This document shows positions 13,127 through 21,046 of a stretch of 21,761 bases of DNA, piece by piece. This DNA comes from an uncultured bacterium (GTDB taxonomy: Bacteria > Cyanobacteriota > Vampirovibrionia > Gastranaerophilales > Gastranaerophilaceae), in the NCBI GenBank assembly GCA_900551675.1, contig URXH01000026.1, positions 1 through 21,761 of the forward strand. Direction: 5' to 3'. The position numbers and the translations under genes are program-made. The notes below the pieces were generated by a model. It had not been told where the DNA came from. It did not search any database and was given only the letters and a program-made list of their open reading frames with translations. How positions within the stretch are numbered: the stretch's first letter is position 1; each line of letters begins with the position of its first letter.

Positions 13127-13789
13127 ATGGTTATGCAGAATAAAAACAAATTACAGGAATATATAGATATAGTTCAAAAAGTTGCCAAGGTTGAACACAG
13201 AAGAGTCCCCCAGCACATGGTGGATTATGAAGAGTTAGTGTCAATCGGAATTTTAGCTGTACAGGTTTTAATTAAAAATAAGACTCCGGAACAGCTCGAA
13301 AAATACAATTCCGCATATATAGCAACTGCAGTAAGATGGGCTATCAGAAACGAATTAAGAATAAGATATAAATGGTACTCGCTAAAACATAAACCTGACG
13401 ATGAATATGATGAAGAAGAAGCAGTTGAAGGAATGGATATGCAAAAAGCAAAAGTCCGTGAAGCTGTTTATGAAACAATTCTGTCAATTGACGGTTTAGC
13501 TGCCGCAGCAAGCGATAACGATTCTCCGTTTGACTTTCTTAAAGACCCGCATGCTCTTCCTGATGAAAATGCCGAGATTACGGAAATGGGCAGAATGATT
13601 AGAGAAGCAATAGCCAAACTTCCGGCAAAAGAAAGGACTGTTGTTGAATATCGTTTTTACAGAAACATGCAGGTAAAAGATATTGCACGTCAGGTCGGGC
13701 TGTCGCCTTCAAGAGTTACGAGGATTGTACAATCATCATTAAATACTGTTAAAGAATATTTGAATTCAAAAGAACAATACGGCTATTAG
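13127..13789 (+). CDS. Sigma-70 family factor, FliA-like
   Basis: A 220-residue sigma factor. Region 2 spans about 10-82 (DYEELVSIGILAVQVLI; IATAVRWAIRNELRIRYK for -10 recognition). Region 4 spans about 155-212 (IAKLPAKERTVVEYRFYRNMQVKDIARQVGLSPSRVTRIVQSSLNTV), the -35-binding helix-turn-helix. A large acidic insert lies between them (DDEYDEEEAVEG) and region 1.1 is absent. Together with flhB directly upstream, this fits the flagellar sigma-28 type, although a general alternative sigma is possible. Two in-frame ATGs (13127 and 13133) exist and no strong ribosome site is seen. Its stop overlaps by 3 bases the stop of the convergent nucleotidase gene. Confidence 0.8.
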   Translation: MVMQNKNKLQEYIDIVQKVAKVEHRRVPQHMVDYEELVSIGILAVQVLIKNKTPEQLEKYNSAYIATAVRWAIRNELRIRYKWYSLKHKPDDEYDEEEAVEGMDMQKAKVREAVYETILSIDGLAAAASDNDSPFDFLKDPHALPDENAEITEMGRMIREAIAKLPAKERTVVEYRFYRNMQVKDIARQVGLSPSRVTRIVQSSLNTVKEYLNSKEQYGY

Positions 13790-15438
13790 GATTTAATTAT
13801 TTTTATTCTGTCGTCTTCTTTTATTTCTATTGGTCCGTTGTGATTTTTAATATAATTTGCCGTATAAACATTTTTATCAACGTCAAATTTTTTCACAACA
13901 TAGTCAGGATTTGGATTAACAGGTAAATAATTATCCCCGCCGTAAGCAAGAAAATCATCACAGGCTACACTATATTTTTTAGTTGTACTTGGATTATTTA
14001 TGTCAATAGGGATTTTATTTCCCTGCTTATCAATAAATGCAAGCTCTTTTAACCCGCCTTTATCAGTAACGGTATATTGTAAACCTGACACCAGAAGAAT
14101 TCCCGGCTTATGTCCCGGATGAACAAAAGATTGTGCGCCTATTTTAATTGCATCAACAATTTGTTTTTCTGAGAGAGAACAAATCATCATTTTATCTTCA
14201 AAAGGCGTTACATCATTAATTCTCCTTGAATCAACTTCACCTTCAGGGAAATATCCGCGGAGATTTCCTGCATTTAAAAGCGCAATATCCGTTCCAAGCT
14301 CCTTTCTCATGGCATCTACAATCAAATTTCCATGCGGATTATTGGAAATTAATCTGTCTTCAGGAGAAGGAGGAGCCGATTTAATAGTCCCGAGAACTTC
14401 GGGTTTTCCGATAATGGATTCTACCGCAGTTTTAAACGGTAATTTTCTTGTAAAAGCTCCTGTTCTCATAACATTATTTTGAACTTTTGTTATAACGCCG
14501 TCTTTATCAAAAACGGTATTCAGAACACCAATATATTCCCCGTCTTTGCCAATCTGAGTAAGAACAACCGGTTCACCTGATTTTGAATACAAGAGGTTTT
14601 CACCTTCTTTTACACCTTTATACAGATCATGAGTATGCCCGCCTAAAATTATATCAATACCGTCTGTTTCCTGTGCAAGACGCTTATCAGCGTCCTTTCC
14701 GAGGTGAGAAGTTATAACTATAATGTTTACATTTTGTGCCTTTAGCTTATTAACTTCATCTTGTACTTTTTTAATTGTTGTATCTATATCATCAATTTTG
14801 ATATCATTAAGGGACTCTCTTGTTCCAACTCTTTCCAGAGCATCTGATGGAGCAGTACCTATTATTCCGATTTTTTTACCATTATATTCTTCAATAATAG
14901 ATTTCTTAATTTTGCCTGCCATAGGGCTATCAGGTCTAACTGTTACGTTTGCGGCAAGAAGATTAAAGTTTGCATCTTTTAATGCTTCTGCCAGAGCTGC
15001 AGGGGTAGCATCAAGCTCATGGTTCCCCAGAGCATTATCTTTAACACCAATCCAGTTTAAGAAATTACTTGCCACTTTATTTGTCATAGGATTTGAGCCT
15101 AAAAGTATATCTCCTGATGCCAGCTTCAATTTTGCCTCAGCAGTTGTATTTGCATCAAATAATCTTGCCATTTCACAAATTCTTTCCATATTTGTCATTT
15201 TTCCATGCAAATCCGAAATATAGAAAATACTAGTTGTTGTATAATCTCCGGAAGGATATTTTGGAGCTGCTGTTTTGGATAATGAAGAATATTCAGACGC
15301 CGGCAATTCCTTTTTATCAGATTTTTCAAAAGTATCATAACTTACGGTTGGGAAAGACGCAGGTGTATTTGTCTGCTGAGCCGGTAAGGCCGCAGCTTTA
15401 AATGAAACTTTCGGAAACCTGTTAATTATTATATTCAT
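13786..15438 (-). CDS. UshA-like 5'-nucleotidase / 2',3'-cyclic phosphodiesterase
   Basis: A 550-residue two-domain enzyme. The metallophosphatase domain (about 68-335) carries ISDLHGKM (D76, H78), ASGDILLG (D110), LGNHELD (N139, H140), VITSHLG (H245) and LGGHTHDLY (H268, H270), the full set of metal ligands. The C-terminal 5'-nucleotidase domain (about 340-525) has SNNPHGNLIVDAM, LLNAGNLRG, DVTPFED and LAYGGDNY. It should hydrolyse extracellular nucleotides. There is no Sec signal peptide; instead a 60-residue disordered N-terminus opens with RFPKVSFKAAALP, a motif I recall from many Gastranaerophilales proteins. The start has an AAAGGTG site. How it leaves the cell, if it does, is unclear. 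Confidence 0.9.
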   Translation of the reverse strand: MNIIINRFPKVSFKAAALPAQQTNTPASFPTVSYDTFEKSDKKELPASEYSSLSKTAAPKYPSGDYTTTSIFYISDLHGKMTNMERICEMARLFDANTTAEAKLKLASGDILLGSNPMTNKVASNFLNWIGVKDNALGNHELDATPAALAEALKDANFNLLAANVTVRPDSPMAGKIKKSIIEEYNGKKIGIIGTAPSDALERVGTRESLNDIKIDDIDTTIKKVQDEVNKLKAQNVNIIVITSHLGKDADKRLAQETDGIDIILGGHTHDLYKGVKEGENLLYSKSGEPVVLTQIGKDGEYIGVLNTVFDKDGVITKVQNNVMRTGAFTRKLPFKTAVESIIGKPEVLGTIKSAPPSPEDRLISNNPHGNLIVDAMRKELGTDIALLNAGNLRGYFPEGEVDSRRINDVTPFEDKMMICSLSEKQIVDAIKIGAQSFVHPGHKPGILLVSGLQYTVTDKGGLKELAFIDKQGNKIPIDINNPSTTKKYSVACDDFLAYGGDNYLPVNPNPDYVVKKFDVDKNVYTANYIKNHNGPIEIKEDDRIKIIKS

Positions 15439-15514
15439 ATTTTTTCACCTTTTAAACTAATTAAACACTGTCAATATTTTTTTTGCTAAAATTCAGGCTC
15501 AATGTTAAATAACA

Positions 15515-17059
15515 TTAAGCTGCCATTTGAATTTGAGGCTGAATATTCATTGGAGGCTGCGAACTCATTTGCGACTGTTTTTTTAGTTCTTTATAAGTTT
15601 TCAAACCTTCAACCCAGTTTTCAACAAGATTAACATCATTTGCAACTACAACCTGGGGCAGAGCTGCATGATGAATTTTCGGTAAAAGATAATCTTCGGA
15701 ATACTCAACAGGGAGAGGAGAATTGTCGTCAGTATCGTTACAAATAAATATCATTTTGCCGTTTTTATCGGTTTTCACTCCGGTAATCGTTATTTCATGC
15801 CCGTTGATTATAGTATTGGTATTATCGACCTGAGTATAACCTATAATTACATTTTCACCAAGATTTAAAGCATCAGTTATCTGCTTTTTCATAGTGTCAA
15901 AACTTGTTTCATACCCGATAAGTCTTGCATTTTCATCAACAGTCTGGTAAGTAACCGAAATTTTATTTTTATCTTCTACTACAGATTCAGTAAAAGTCTT
16001 TTCAAATTCAATCAGACCTTTATCATTCTGATTAAATTTTCCGGCTCTTTTATCTGTGAGACTGTCATAAGACTGCTGGGATCCAACCTGCATAAATGTT
16101 GACTGCATTAATACATCAAGCGGGGTTCTTTCAAGTTTATCTTTATCAACGGTTTGAATAAATGCTCTTATTATTGCGTTTTTATCAGGAGCAAAAGTCA
16201 AAGCTGCTTCATCAAAGTTATGCGCTTCATAAGGTATTTCAAATGCATTCAAAAGCCATATTGCATCAAGAGTATTGTCAGCCAGATTATTCATCTTTAT
16301 TGTCTTTTTAACAGACAAATTCGGTGAGCTCAGACCTTCCGCAAATCTTGCAAATTCAGCAGGATATTTCTGTGCAAGATTAAATTCAATGCTTGAAGCG
16401 ACGCATGTCCCTGAATGTTCAACATTAATATCAGCAGGGTTATCCCCTGATGCTTGAACAGCCTGAGCCTGGTATTTCGCAGGAATATTACCGAACTGCT
16501 GGGTTATAATATACGGATCCGCAAGGGTATTGACTGTATCTTTCAGCATAACCGCATTATTTAAACCTTGAGCCCTCGGAGTTGTTGCGATTTTATACAA
16601 ATTATCAAGAGTTGTAGAATTGTCATTGGATGATGAATTCAGCAAAATTCCTGATTTTAAAAGAGCATTCAATTGTTTTTTTGTTTCTTTATCGGCAAGT
16701 TTAGTTAATTCATTGTATTTATTTTTTTCATCTTTTGATGAGAGCTCAGTTCTGAATCTTGAAGCTGTAAAAGCAGGAGTGTATAAAGAAACTGCAGGAT
16801 TTGATGCAAATACCTGCTTAGACGGTTTATTTTCATCTTTATTTTTGTCAACAATTATGTTACTGCCAGCCTGAACTGTGTTATAATAACTATATGGACG
16901 GGGATTTACGTTTAATGAATACACAAAAGTTACAAAATAGCATGGATTTAATATATTTTTAAAATTAATCATATGGTAATATTTATTTTTTTCATCTATA
17001 ATAACAACAGTCTGTGCATATAATAAAAAAAGAAAACAGAAAAAATTTGCTAAATTCAT
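15515..17059 (-). CDS. Papain-like cysteine protease, probable
   Basis: The longest reading frame gives 514 residues, but the start is uncertain. There is no ribosome site before the first ATG, and the first 50 residues look non-coding; later candidates are the ATG at residue 30 or a GTG near residue 47. In the long numbering, EHSGTCVASSIEFNLA (C219) resembles the nucleophile helix of papain-like enzymes, NGHEITITGV (H421) the histidine strand, and FICNDTDD (N441/D442) the third residue, in the order Cys-His-Asn expected. A proline-rich, glutamine-rich tail follows. Near the N-terminus, NPAVSLYTPAFTASRF resembles the short FKA/FTA motif of the neighbouring nucleotidase. It could be a secreted bacterial protease or peptidase-like toxin; the substrate is unknown. 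Confidence 0.6.
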   Translation of the reverse strand: MNLANFFCFLFLLYAQTVVIIDEKNKYYHMINFKNILNPCYFVTFVYSLNVNPRPYSYYNTVQAGSNIIVDKNKDENKPSKQVFASNPAVSLYTPAFTASRFRTELSSKDEKNKYNELTKLADKETKKQLNALLKSGILLNSSSNDNSTTLDNLYKIATTPRAQGLNNAVMLKDTVNTLADPYIITQQFGNIPAKYQAQAVQASGDNPADINVEHSGTCVASSIEFNLAQKYPAEFARFAEGLSSPNLSVKKTIKMNNLADNTLDAIWLLNAFEIPYEAHNFDEAALTFAPDKNAIIRAFIQTVDKDKLERTPLDVLMQSTFMQVGSQQSYDSLTDKRAGKFNQNDKGLIEFEKTFTESVVEDKNKISVTYQTVDENARLIGYETSFDTMKKQITDALNLGENVIIGYTQVDNTNTIINGHEITITGVKTDKNGKMIFICNDTDDNSPLPVEYSEDYLLPKIHHAALPQVVVANDVNLVENWVEGLKTYKELKKQSQMSSQPPMNIQPQIQMAA

Positions 17060-17100
17060 TAAATTTTAATTAACAAATGTAACAATTAAGGATAAACAAT

Positions 17101-18006
17101 TTGAAAATAAAACCGCTTACAAAAGAACAATTAATAATATCTGCAGACAGGCTTACCCGTTTTAAAGATACGGAAACGAAGTATCTCAGAGTATTCAAAG
17201 ACATTATAAATTCTAATCTTATTGAGCCTAAACTCAAAAAACAGGATCTTGATGATATTGATTATGAAGAATTAAAAAATCTTGCGGAAAAAATTATTAA
17301 TTCTTCATTTGATGCAAAAAATGATGACTGCCTTATAAACCAAAGGCTTTATGATTATGAAAAATCCCTGTTTAACCTGAATTCTAAAACAGAAAAACTC
17401 ATCAAAAATAAAATTAATTACAAAGCCATATTAAATATACTGCCCGATGATATCCCTAATAACCTTAAATGGTTTAAAACTCTGGGCGGAACAGCTCCTG
17501 GCAACAATTCATACGGTTTTCCGGTAAAAAAAATTTTATTGTGCGAAGGCATAACAGAAGAAACTCTTCTGCCGGAGTTTTCTAAAATCTGCGGTTATGA
17601 TTTTGATAAAAACGGAATACACATAATATCGGCCGGCGGAAAAAATCAGGTAGTCAAATATTTTTATAACTTTGCAGAAACTCTTAAAATACCGGTATTT
17701 ATTCTTCTTGATAATGATGCGGAAGCTAATCTGGAAGAAATCAAGCCAAAATTACGTGAGTTTGATAAAATTCATTTGCTTAAAAGCGGAGAATTTGAAG
17801 ATTTGCTACCCGAAAGCCTTATTATAAAAACACTTAACTATACCACAGAAAATATATCGCTTGCACCTGTTGAAGATATGCATAAAAGCAGTTCCACAGT
17901 TGAATTTCTGGAAGAATTTTTTAAACACAGAGGGCTGCATGAATTTAAAAAAGCAGATTTTGCACAGGCTGTTAAACAAAATATATCGGGAACAGAAGAT
18001 ATATAG
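17101..18006 (+). CDS. Stand-alone OLD-type TOPRIM protein
   Basis: A 301-residue protein starting at TTG, with a good AAGGAT site 8-9 bases upstream. The N-terminal half is helical with no clear motif and lacks the ATPase (Walker A, signature) of OLD nucleases. Residues about 143-235 are a TOPRIM domain: KKILLCEGITEETLLPEF (E149), a GGKNQVV loop, and VFILLDNDAEANLEE (D204, D206), then FEDLLPESL as in OLD-family nucleases. It may be a nuclease acting with partners in DNA repair or defence. The stop is a TAG followed in frame by 20 further sense codons ending in TAA at 18067-18069. The upstream start is 41 bases from the divergent cysteine protease gene. Confidence 0.75.
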   Translation: MKIKPLTKEQLIISADRLTRFKDTETKYLRVFKDIINSNLIEPKLKKQDLDDIDYEELKNLAEKIINSSFDAKNDDCLINQRLYDYEKSLFNLNSKTEKLIKNKINYKAILNILPDDIPNNLKWFKTLGGTAPGNNSYGFPVKKILLCEGITEETLLPEFSKICGYDFDKNGIHIISAGGKNQVVKYFYNFAETLKIPVFILLDNDAEANLEEIKPKLREFDKIHLLKSGEFEDLLPESLIIKTLNYTTENISLAPVEDMHKSSSTVEFLEEFFKHRGLHEFKKADFAQAVKQNISGTEDI

Positions 18007-18065
18007 GATGAAATTAAAGATATAATAAATGAACTTGCATCTTTAAAACAGCCTGCATTCACACC

Positions 18066-18093
18066 TTAACAAATTTAAAAAATTTGCTATAAT
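18066..18093 (+). promoter_or_regulatory. Extended -10 promoter giving a probable leaderless transcript
   Basis: TTAACA (18066-18071), a 16-base spacer, then TGC followed by TATAAT (18088-18093). The kinase ATG is at 18100, six bases after the -10, so the transcript should begin at or next to the start codon. No ribosome site is present. Confidence 0.75.
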
Positions 18094-18099
18094 ATTTTT

Positions 18100-18819
18100 A
18101 TGGAAAATAAAGATTACGAAGATTTTATATCAACAATAAGCCATGAACTGCGTACACCTTTAACCTCAATCAGAGGCTTTTCGCAGACAATGCTCTCTTC
18201 ATGGGACAAAATTGACGATGACAGCAAAAAAAAATTCCTTAATATTATTGTGGATCAGTCAAACAGGCTTATTAATCTTGTTGAAAATATGCTCGCGGTT
18301 ACTAAGCTGCAAAATACAAAAGATAACCTTATCTATAGAGAATTTGCCGTAAAACCGGTAATAGAAACTACAACAGCGATTGTTAAAAACCAGTACAAGG
18401 ATAAAATTTTTGAAATCCTGCAGGACAATCAGGTTACTCTGGTTCTTGCTGACAAAGACAAATTTCAGCAAATTATGACAAATTTGATTGAAAATGCCGC
18501 AAAATACGGCGATGAAAATTCAACAATTAAAATAGAAATAAGAAATAAAAACGACCAAGTATCTGTAAAAGTGATTAACCACGGGCCGGAAATTCCTGAA
18601 GACTGTTATGAAAAAATATTCAATAAATTTTCAAGAATTGACAGTCCGTTAACAAGAAAAGTTCAAGGGAGCGGTCTTGGCTTATATATAACAAAAAATT
18701 TGACGGAAAAAATGGGCGGAACAATCTCCGTGAAATCAGGGAATAACATTACGACATTTGAACTATGCCTGCCCTGCGCAAACATAGAGAAACAAGCGAG
18801 GGATAAATGCAGACAGTAA
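18100..18819 (+). CDS. Soluble histidine kinase without sensor domain
   Basis: A 239-residue kinase. HisKA has the phosphorylated histidine in TISHELRTPLTSI (H15), and the HATPase domain (about 105-226) has NLIENAAKYG (N box, 128-136), INHGPEIP (G1 position), IFNKFSRID and QGSGLGLYITK (G2 box). The G1 aspartate that normally contacts adenine is an asparagine (N160), though similar variants exist in active kinases. There is no sensor, HAMP or membrane segment, so input must come from a partner or from an upstream protein. The ORF ends in a cysteine/arginine-rich tail. The following response regulator overlaps it by 13 bases. Confidence 0.85.
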   Translation: MENKDYEDFISTISHELRTPLTSIRGFSQTMLSSWDKIDDDSKKKFLNIIVDQSNRLINLVENMLAVTKLQNTKDNLIYREFAVKPVIETTTAIVKNQYKDKIFEILQDNQVTLVLADKDKFQQIMTNLIENAAKYGDENSTIKIEIRNKNDQVSVKVINHGPEIPEDCYEKIFNKFSRIDSPLTRKVQGSGLGLYITKNLTEKMGGTISVKSGNNITTFELCLPCANIEKQARDKCRQ

Positions 18820-20090
18820 CACTAATTATTGACAAAAGACGCGAACTTTCCACAAAATACAAAAAACTTCTCGAAAGCAAAAGCAACAAAGTTCATATTA
18901 CAAAAAACTTAATATCGGCTATGAAACTAATTCAGGATAAAGAACCTGATTTAATAATCATTTCGGACAGTATTGACAGTGATTTATCGGACTACTGTAA
19001 AAAAATCCGTGCGCTTACATACAACATGCGCCCCGTCATAATTGCAACATCTAAATCCGCGGAACTTCAGGACAAAATCGCCGTTCTGGAAAGCGGAGCT
19101 GATGATTTTATACCTGAACCTGTTAATCCGGAAGAATTTGTAACCAGAATAAAAGCCCACCTGAGACGCGAGCTTGAATCGAATATGGACACCAAACACC
19201 TTCTTCCGGGTAAAAATTATTCTTTAAGAGCGCTGAAAAGAATTGCAAATGAAAATACACCGTGGGCTGTAATGCTCATAAGCATAGAAAACTTCAACAA
19301 CTATAAAGAAACATACACCGAACTTGCATCTGAGAAGCTTGTACAAACTTTCTGCGCAATTATAAATTCTGCACTCACAGAAAACGATTATCTTGGAGCT
19401 TTTACGGATAACAGCTTTATACTAATTACAGACAGTATGAAAGCTGAAAAAATAGCAAATTACCTGATATTTGCCTTTGATTCAGTTGCCTCAAAATTTT
19501 ATTCGACTCAGGATAACAGGCGCGGATTTATGCTTATGCAGGGAGATGAATTTGCCGGAAGGCGCTCAAACTTTGTACACACAACAATAGGAATTGTTAC
19601 AAATGAATTCATACAATACAAAGATGCACCACAATTACTGGGAGCTTTGCTTAGAATTCATAAACTTGCGAATCTGCAGTCTAAATCAAACTATTTAATA
19701 GAAAGACCGGGGATAACTGCGGAAAACTCTGTCGAAGATGAAATTAACAATAAAATATTTATCATGGAAAATGATGAGGCTATGAATCTTTTACTGACCA
19801 CTATTCTAAACCTTCAAGGATACGAGGTTAAAGTAATACATGATATTAAAGAAGAAAAGCAAATTCCAGCATTATTAATTCTTGACGCCGGAGATCTTGA
19901 AACAATGAACGGACTTAAAGTATGCAAAAAATTACGAAAAAATTCTGCCTATGACAACACAAAACTCATAGTTACATCAATTCTTCACGATAAAGAACTA
20001 ATACTAACCGCCGGAGCAGATTTATATATACCCAAACCTTATGAGATTTCAAATCTTATAAAATGGGTAGAAAAACTTTTGAAAACCTAA
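18807..20090 (+). CDS. Response regulator: receiver - degenerate GGDEF - receiver
   Basis: A 427-residue protein. The first receiver (about 4-120) is degenerate: the strand PDLIIISDSID has a Ser at the usual phosphorylation site, and the conserved Lys is replaced in FIPEPVN (E104). The middle (about 137-300) has the diguanylate cyclase fold, but the GGDEF loop reads FTDNSF (199-204), so it is probably inactive or a binding domain. The C-terminal receiver (about 315-427) is intact, with ENDEA (acidic pair), LILDAG (D360), IVTS (T390) and IPKPY (K410). It is coupled to the upstream kinase by a 13-base overlap and so is its likely partner. There is no DNA-binding domain. Output is probably by protein contact. 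Confidence 0.85.
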   Translation: MQTVTLIIDKRRELSTKYKKLLESKSNKVHITKNLISAMKLIQDKEPDLIIISDSIDSDLSDYCKKIRALTYNMRPVIIATSKSAELQDKIAVLESGADDFIPEPVNPEEFVTRIKAHLRRELESNMDTKHLLPGKNYSLRALKRIANENTPWAVMLISIENFNNYKETYTELASEKLVQTFCAIINSALTENDYLGAFTDNSFILITDSMKAEKIANYLIFAFDSVASKFYSTQDNRRGFMLMQGDEFAGRRSNFVHTTIGIVTNEFIQYKDAPQLLGALLRIHKLANLQSKSNYLIERPGITAENSVEDEINNKIFIMENDEAMNLLLTTILNLQGYEVKVIHDIKEEKQIPALLILDAGDLETMNGLKVCKKLRKNSAYDNTKLIVTSILHDKELILTAGADLYIPKPYEISNLIKWVEKLLKT

Positions 20091-20275
20091 CCGAGAAGAG
20101 ATTCCAGAGTCTTTGCATCATCTTCCGATTTTTGAGGATTTTTTACATTAATCCTTCTCATATAAGTTCTGAGAGCTTCTCTTATAAGTTCACTTCTGCT
20201 TCTTTGCTCATTTGATGCCACACCGTCAATTTTATGTAAAAAATCGTCAGGCATTGTAACCAGTATCTTAGCCAT
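20087..20275 (-). CDS. Ribbon-helix-helix protein (CopG/antitoxin type)
   Basis: A 62-residue protein. The first strand KILVTMPDDFLHKID, the turn region with RSRSELIREALRTYMRR and an acidic tail match the RHH / CopG fold; the first strand should insert in the DNA groove as a dimer. No toxin gene is next to it: the downstream neighbour is the convergent regulator (4-base overlap of ends). Its own promoter (20308-20336) and an AAGGGG site support expression. It could be an orphan antitoxin or a simple repressor. Confidence 0.8.
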   Translation of the reverse strand: MAKILVTMPDDFLHKIDGVASNEQRSRSELIREALRTYMRRINVKNPQKSEDDAKTLESLLG

Positions 20276-20307
20276 AATATAGTACCCCTTCTATAACACT
20301 CATATAT

Positions 20308-20336
20308 ATAATAACATATATTTTTTGATATTTCAA
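20308..20336 (-). promoter_or_regulatory. Promoter of the RHH gene
   Basis: On the minus strand, TTGAAA (complement of 20331-20336), a 17-base spacer ending in TGT, and TATTAT (complement of 20308-20313). It lies about 33 bases before the start codon. Confidence 0.65.
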
Positions 20337-20358
20337 TACTAATAGCTCTACGGGGTAA

Positions 20359-20386
20359 TTTACTTTAGGAAATTAATTTTTATACT
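20359..20386 (+). promoter_or_regulatory. Promoter of the membrane Hsp20-like gene
   Basis: TTTACT (20359-20364), a 16-base spacer, and TATACT (20381-20386). The next gene starts at 20417 after GAAAGGAG. No CIRCE-type inverted repeat or other heat-shock operator is seen around it. Confidence 0.5.
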
Positions 20387-20416
20387 AAAATAAAATCGAA
20401 AGAAAGGAGTTTTATA

Positions 20417-20983
20417 ATGGAAGATAACAACTACAGACACGAAGACTTTGACAATTGTTTTTTATGCAAACATCCGGTGCTGAAGCATATTTTGACCGGT
20501 TTACTGGTATTTTTAGGGGCATTTGCAGCATTTTATGTAGTAACCGACTGGCATTTCAAAAGAATGATGGACCCTGTATCTCAGATGAGACGAATTGACA
20601 AAGCAATTATGCAAAGAGAAAAAAGCTTTGATAAAATGGAAAGACGCGCGCTTAAAGCTCAAGAAAGATATGACAGAAAAGCATTCAATGCACAGGAAAG
20701 AATGGAAAGAACAGTATCAGGCTTTGCACATGTTGAAAAAACACCTGACAGCTACAAAATTGTAATTAATCTGAGACCGTTTGATAATGATGAAAAGAAT
20801 GTAGAAGTTAAAACAGACGGAAATACTGTTGTTATAAATGCTGCAGGCGAAAAAAACAAACACAACAAAAAAGAAATTATAAGATTTTCTCAAGCCTTTA
20901 ACTTCGGAGAAGATATTGATACAGACAATATAACAAAAATTCGTCAGGGAGATGACTACATAATTAATGTGCCGATAGACTAA
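20417..20983 (+). CDS. Membrane-anchored small heat-shock (Hsp20-like) protein
   Basis: A 188-residue protein. The N-terminus has a short Cys-containing segment (DNCFLCKHP), one hydrophobic span at about 24-43 (ILTGLLVFLGAFAAFYVV), a charged coiled-coil region (about 55-98) and a C-terminal alpha-crystallin-like domain (about 105-188): DSYKIVINLRPFD, VEVKTDGNTVVINAAGE, FSQAFNFGEDIDTDNITKI and GDDYIINVPID. This resembles bacterial sHSP strands, but the classic C-terminal IxI tail is missing. A membrane anchor on an Hsp20-like domain is unusual. Start: AAAGGAG, 8 bases upstream. It could protect membrane proteins; the role is inference. Confidence 0.7.
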   Translation: MEDNNYRHEDFDNCFLCKHPVLKHILTGLLVFLGAFAAFYVVTDWHFKRMMDPVSQMRRIDKAIMQREKSFDKMERRALKAQERYDRKAFNAQERMERTVSGFAHVEKTPDSYKIVINLRPFDNDEKNVEVKTDGNTVVINAAGEKNKHNKKEIIRFSQAFNFGEDIDTDNITKIRQGDDYIINVPID

Positions 20984-21004
20984 ATTTTTAGATATATAAT
21001 ATAA

Positions 21005-21032
21005 AAAGTCGCTTTGTTAAAGCGGCTTTTTT
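21005..21032 (+). terminator. Intrinsic terminator after the Hsp20-like gene
   Basis: AAAGTCGCTTT (21005-21015) and AAAGCGGCTTT (21019-21029) form an 11-base stem with one G-T wobble and a 3-base loop, followed by TTT. It overlaps the -35 region of the following promoter. Confidence 0.85.
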
Positions 21033-21040
21033 GATATAAT
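21014..21040 (+). promoter_or_regulatory. Extended -10 promoter giving a probable leaderless receiver transcript
   Basis: TGA precedes TATAAT (21035-21040), and the ATG is six bases further on, at 21047. A -35 (TTGTTA, 21014-21019) is weak and lies in the terminator stem. The sequence from the -10 to the ATG closely matches that of the kinase gene at 18088-18102. Confidence 0.65.
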
Positions 21041-21046
21041 AATTTT

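Noticed and set aside
14723..15223. Plus-strand open frame opposite the nucleotidase
   Set aside because: Antisense to well-supported catalytic motifs, with low-complexity hydrophobic translation; not a gene.
15501..15516. Palindrome AATGTTA/TAACATT at the end of the cysteine protease gene
   Set aside because: It overlaps the stop codon, and no T-run follows on the minus strand; it may be chance in AT-rich DNA.
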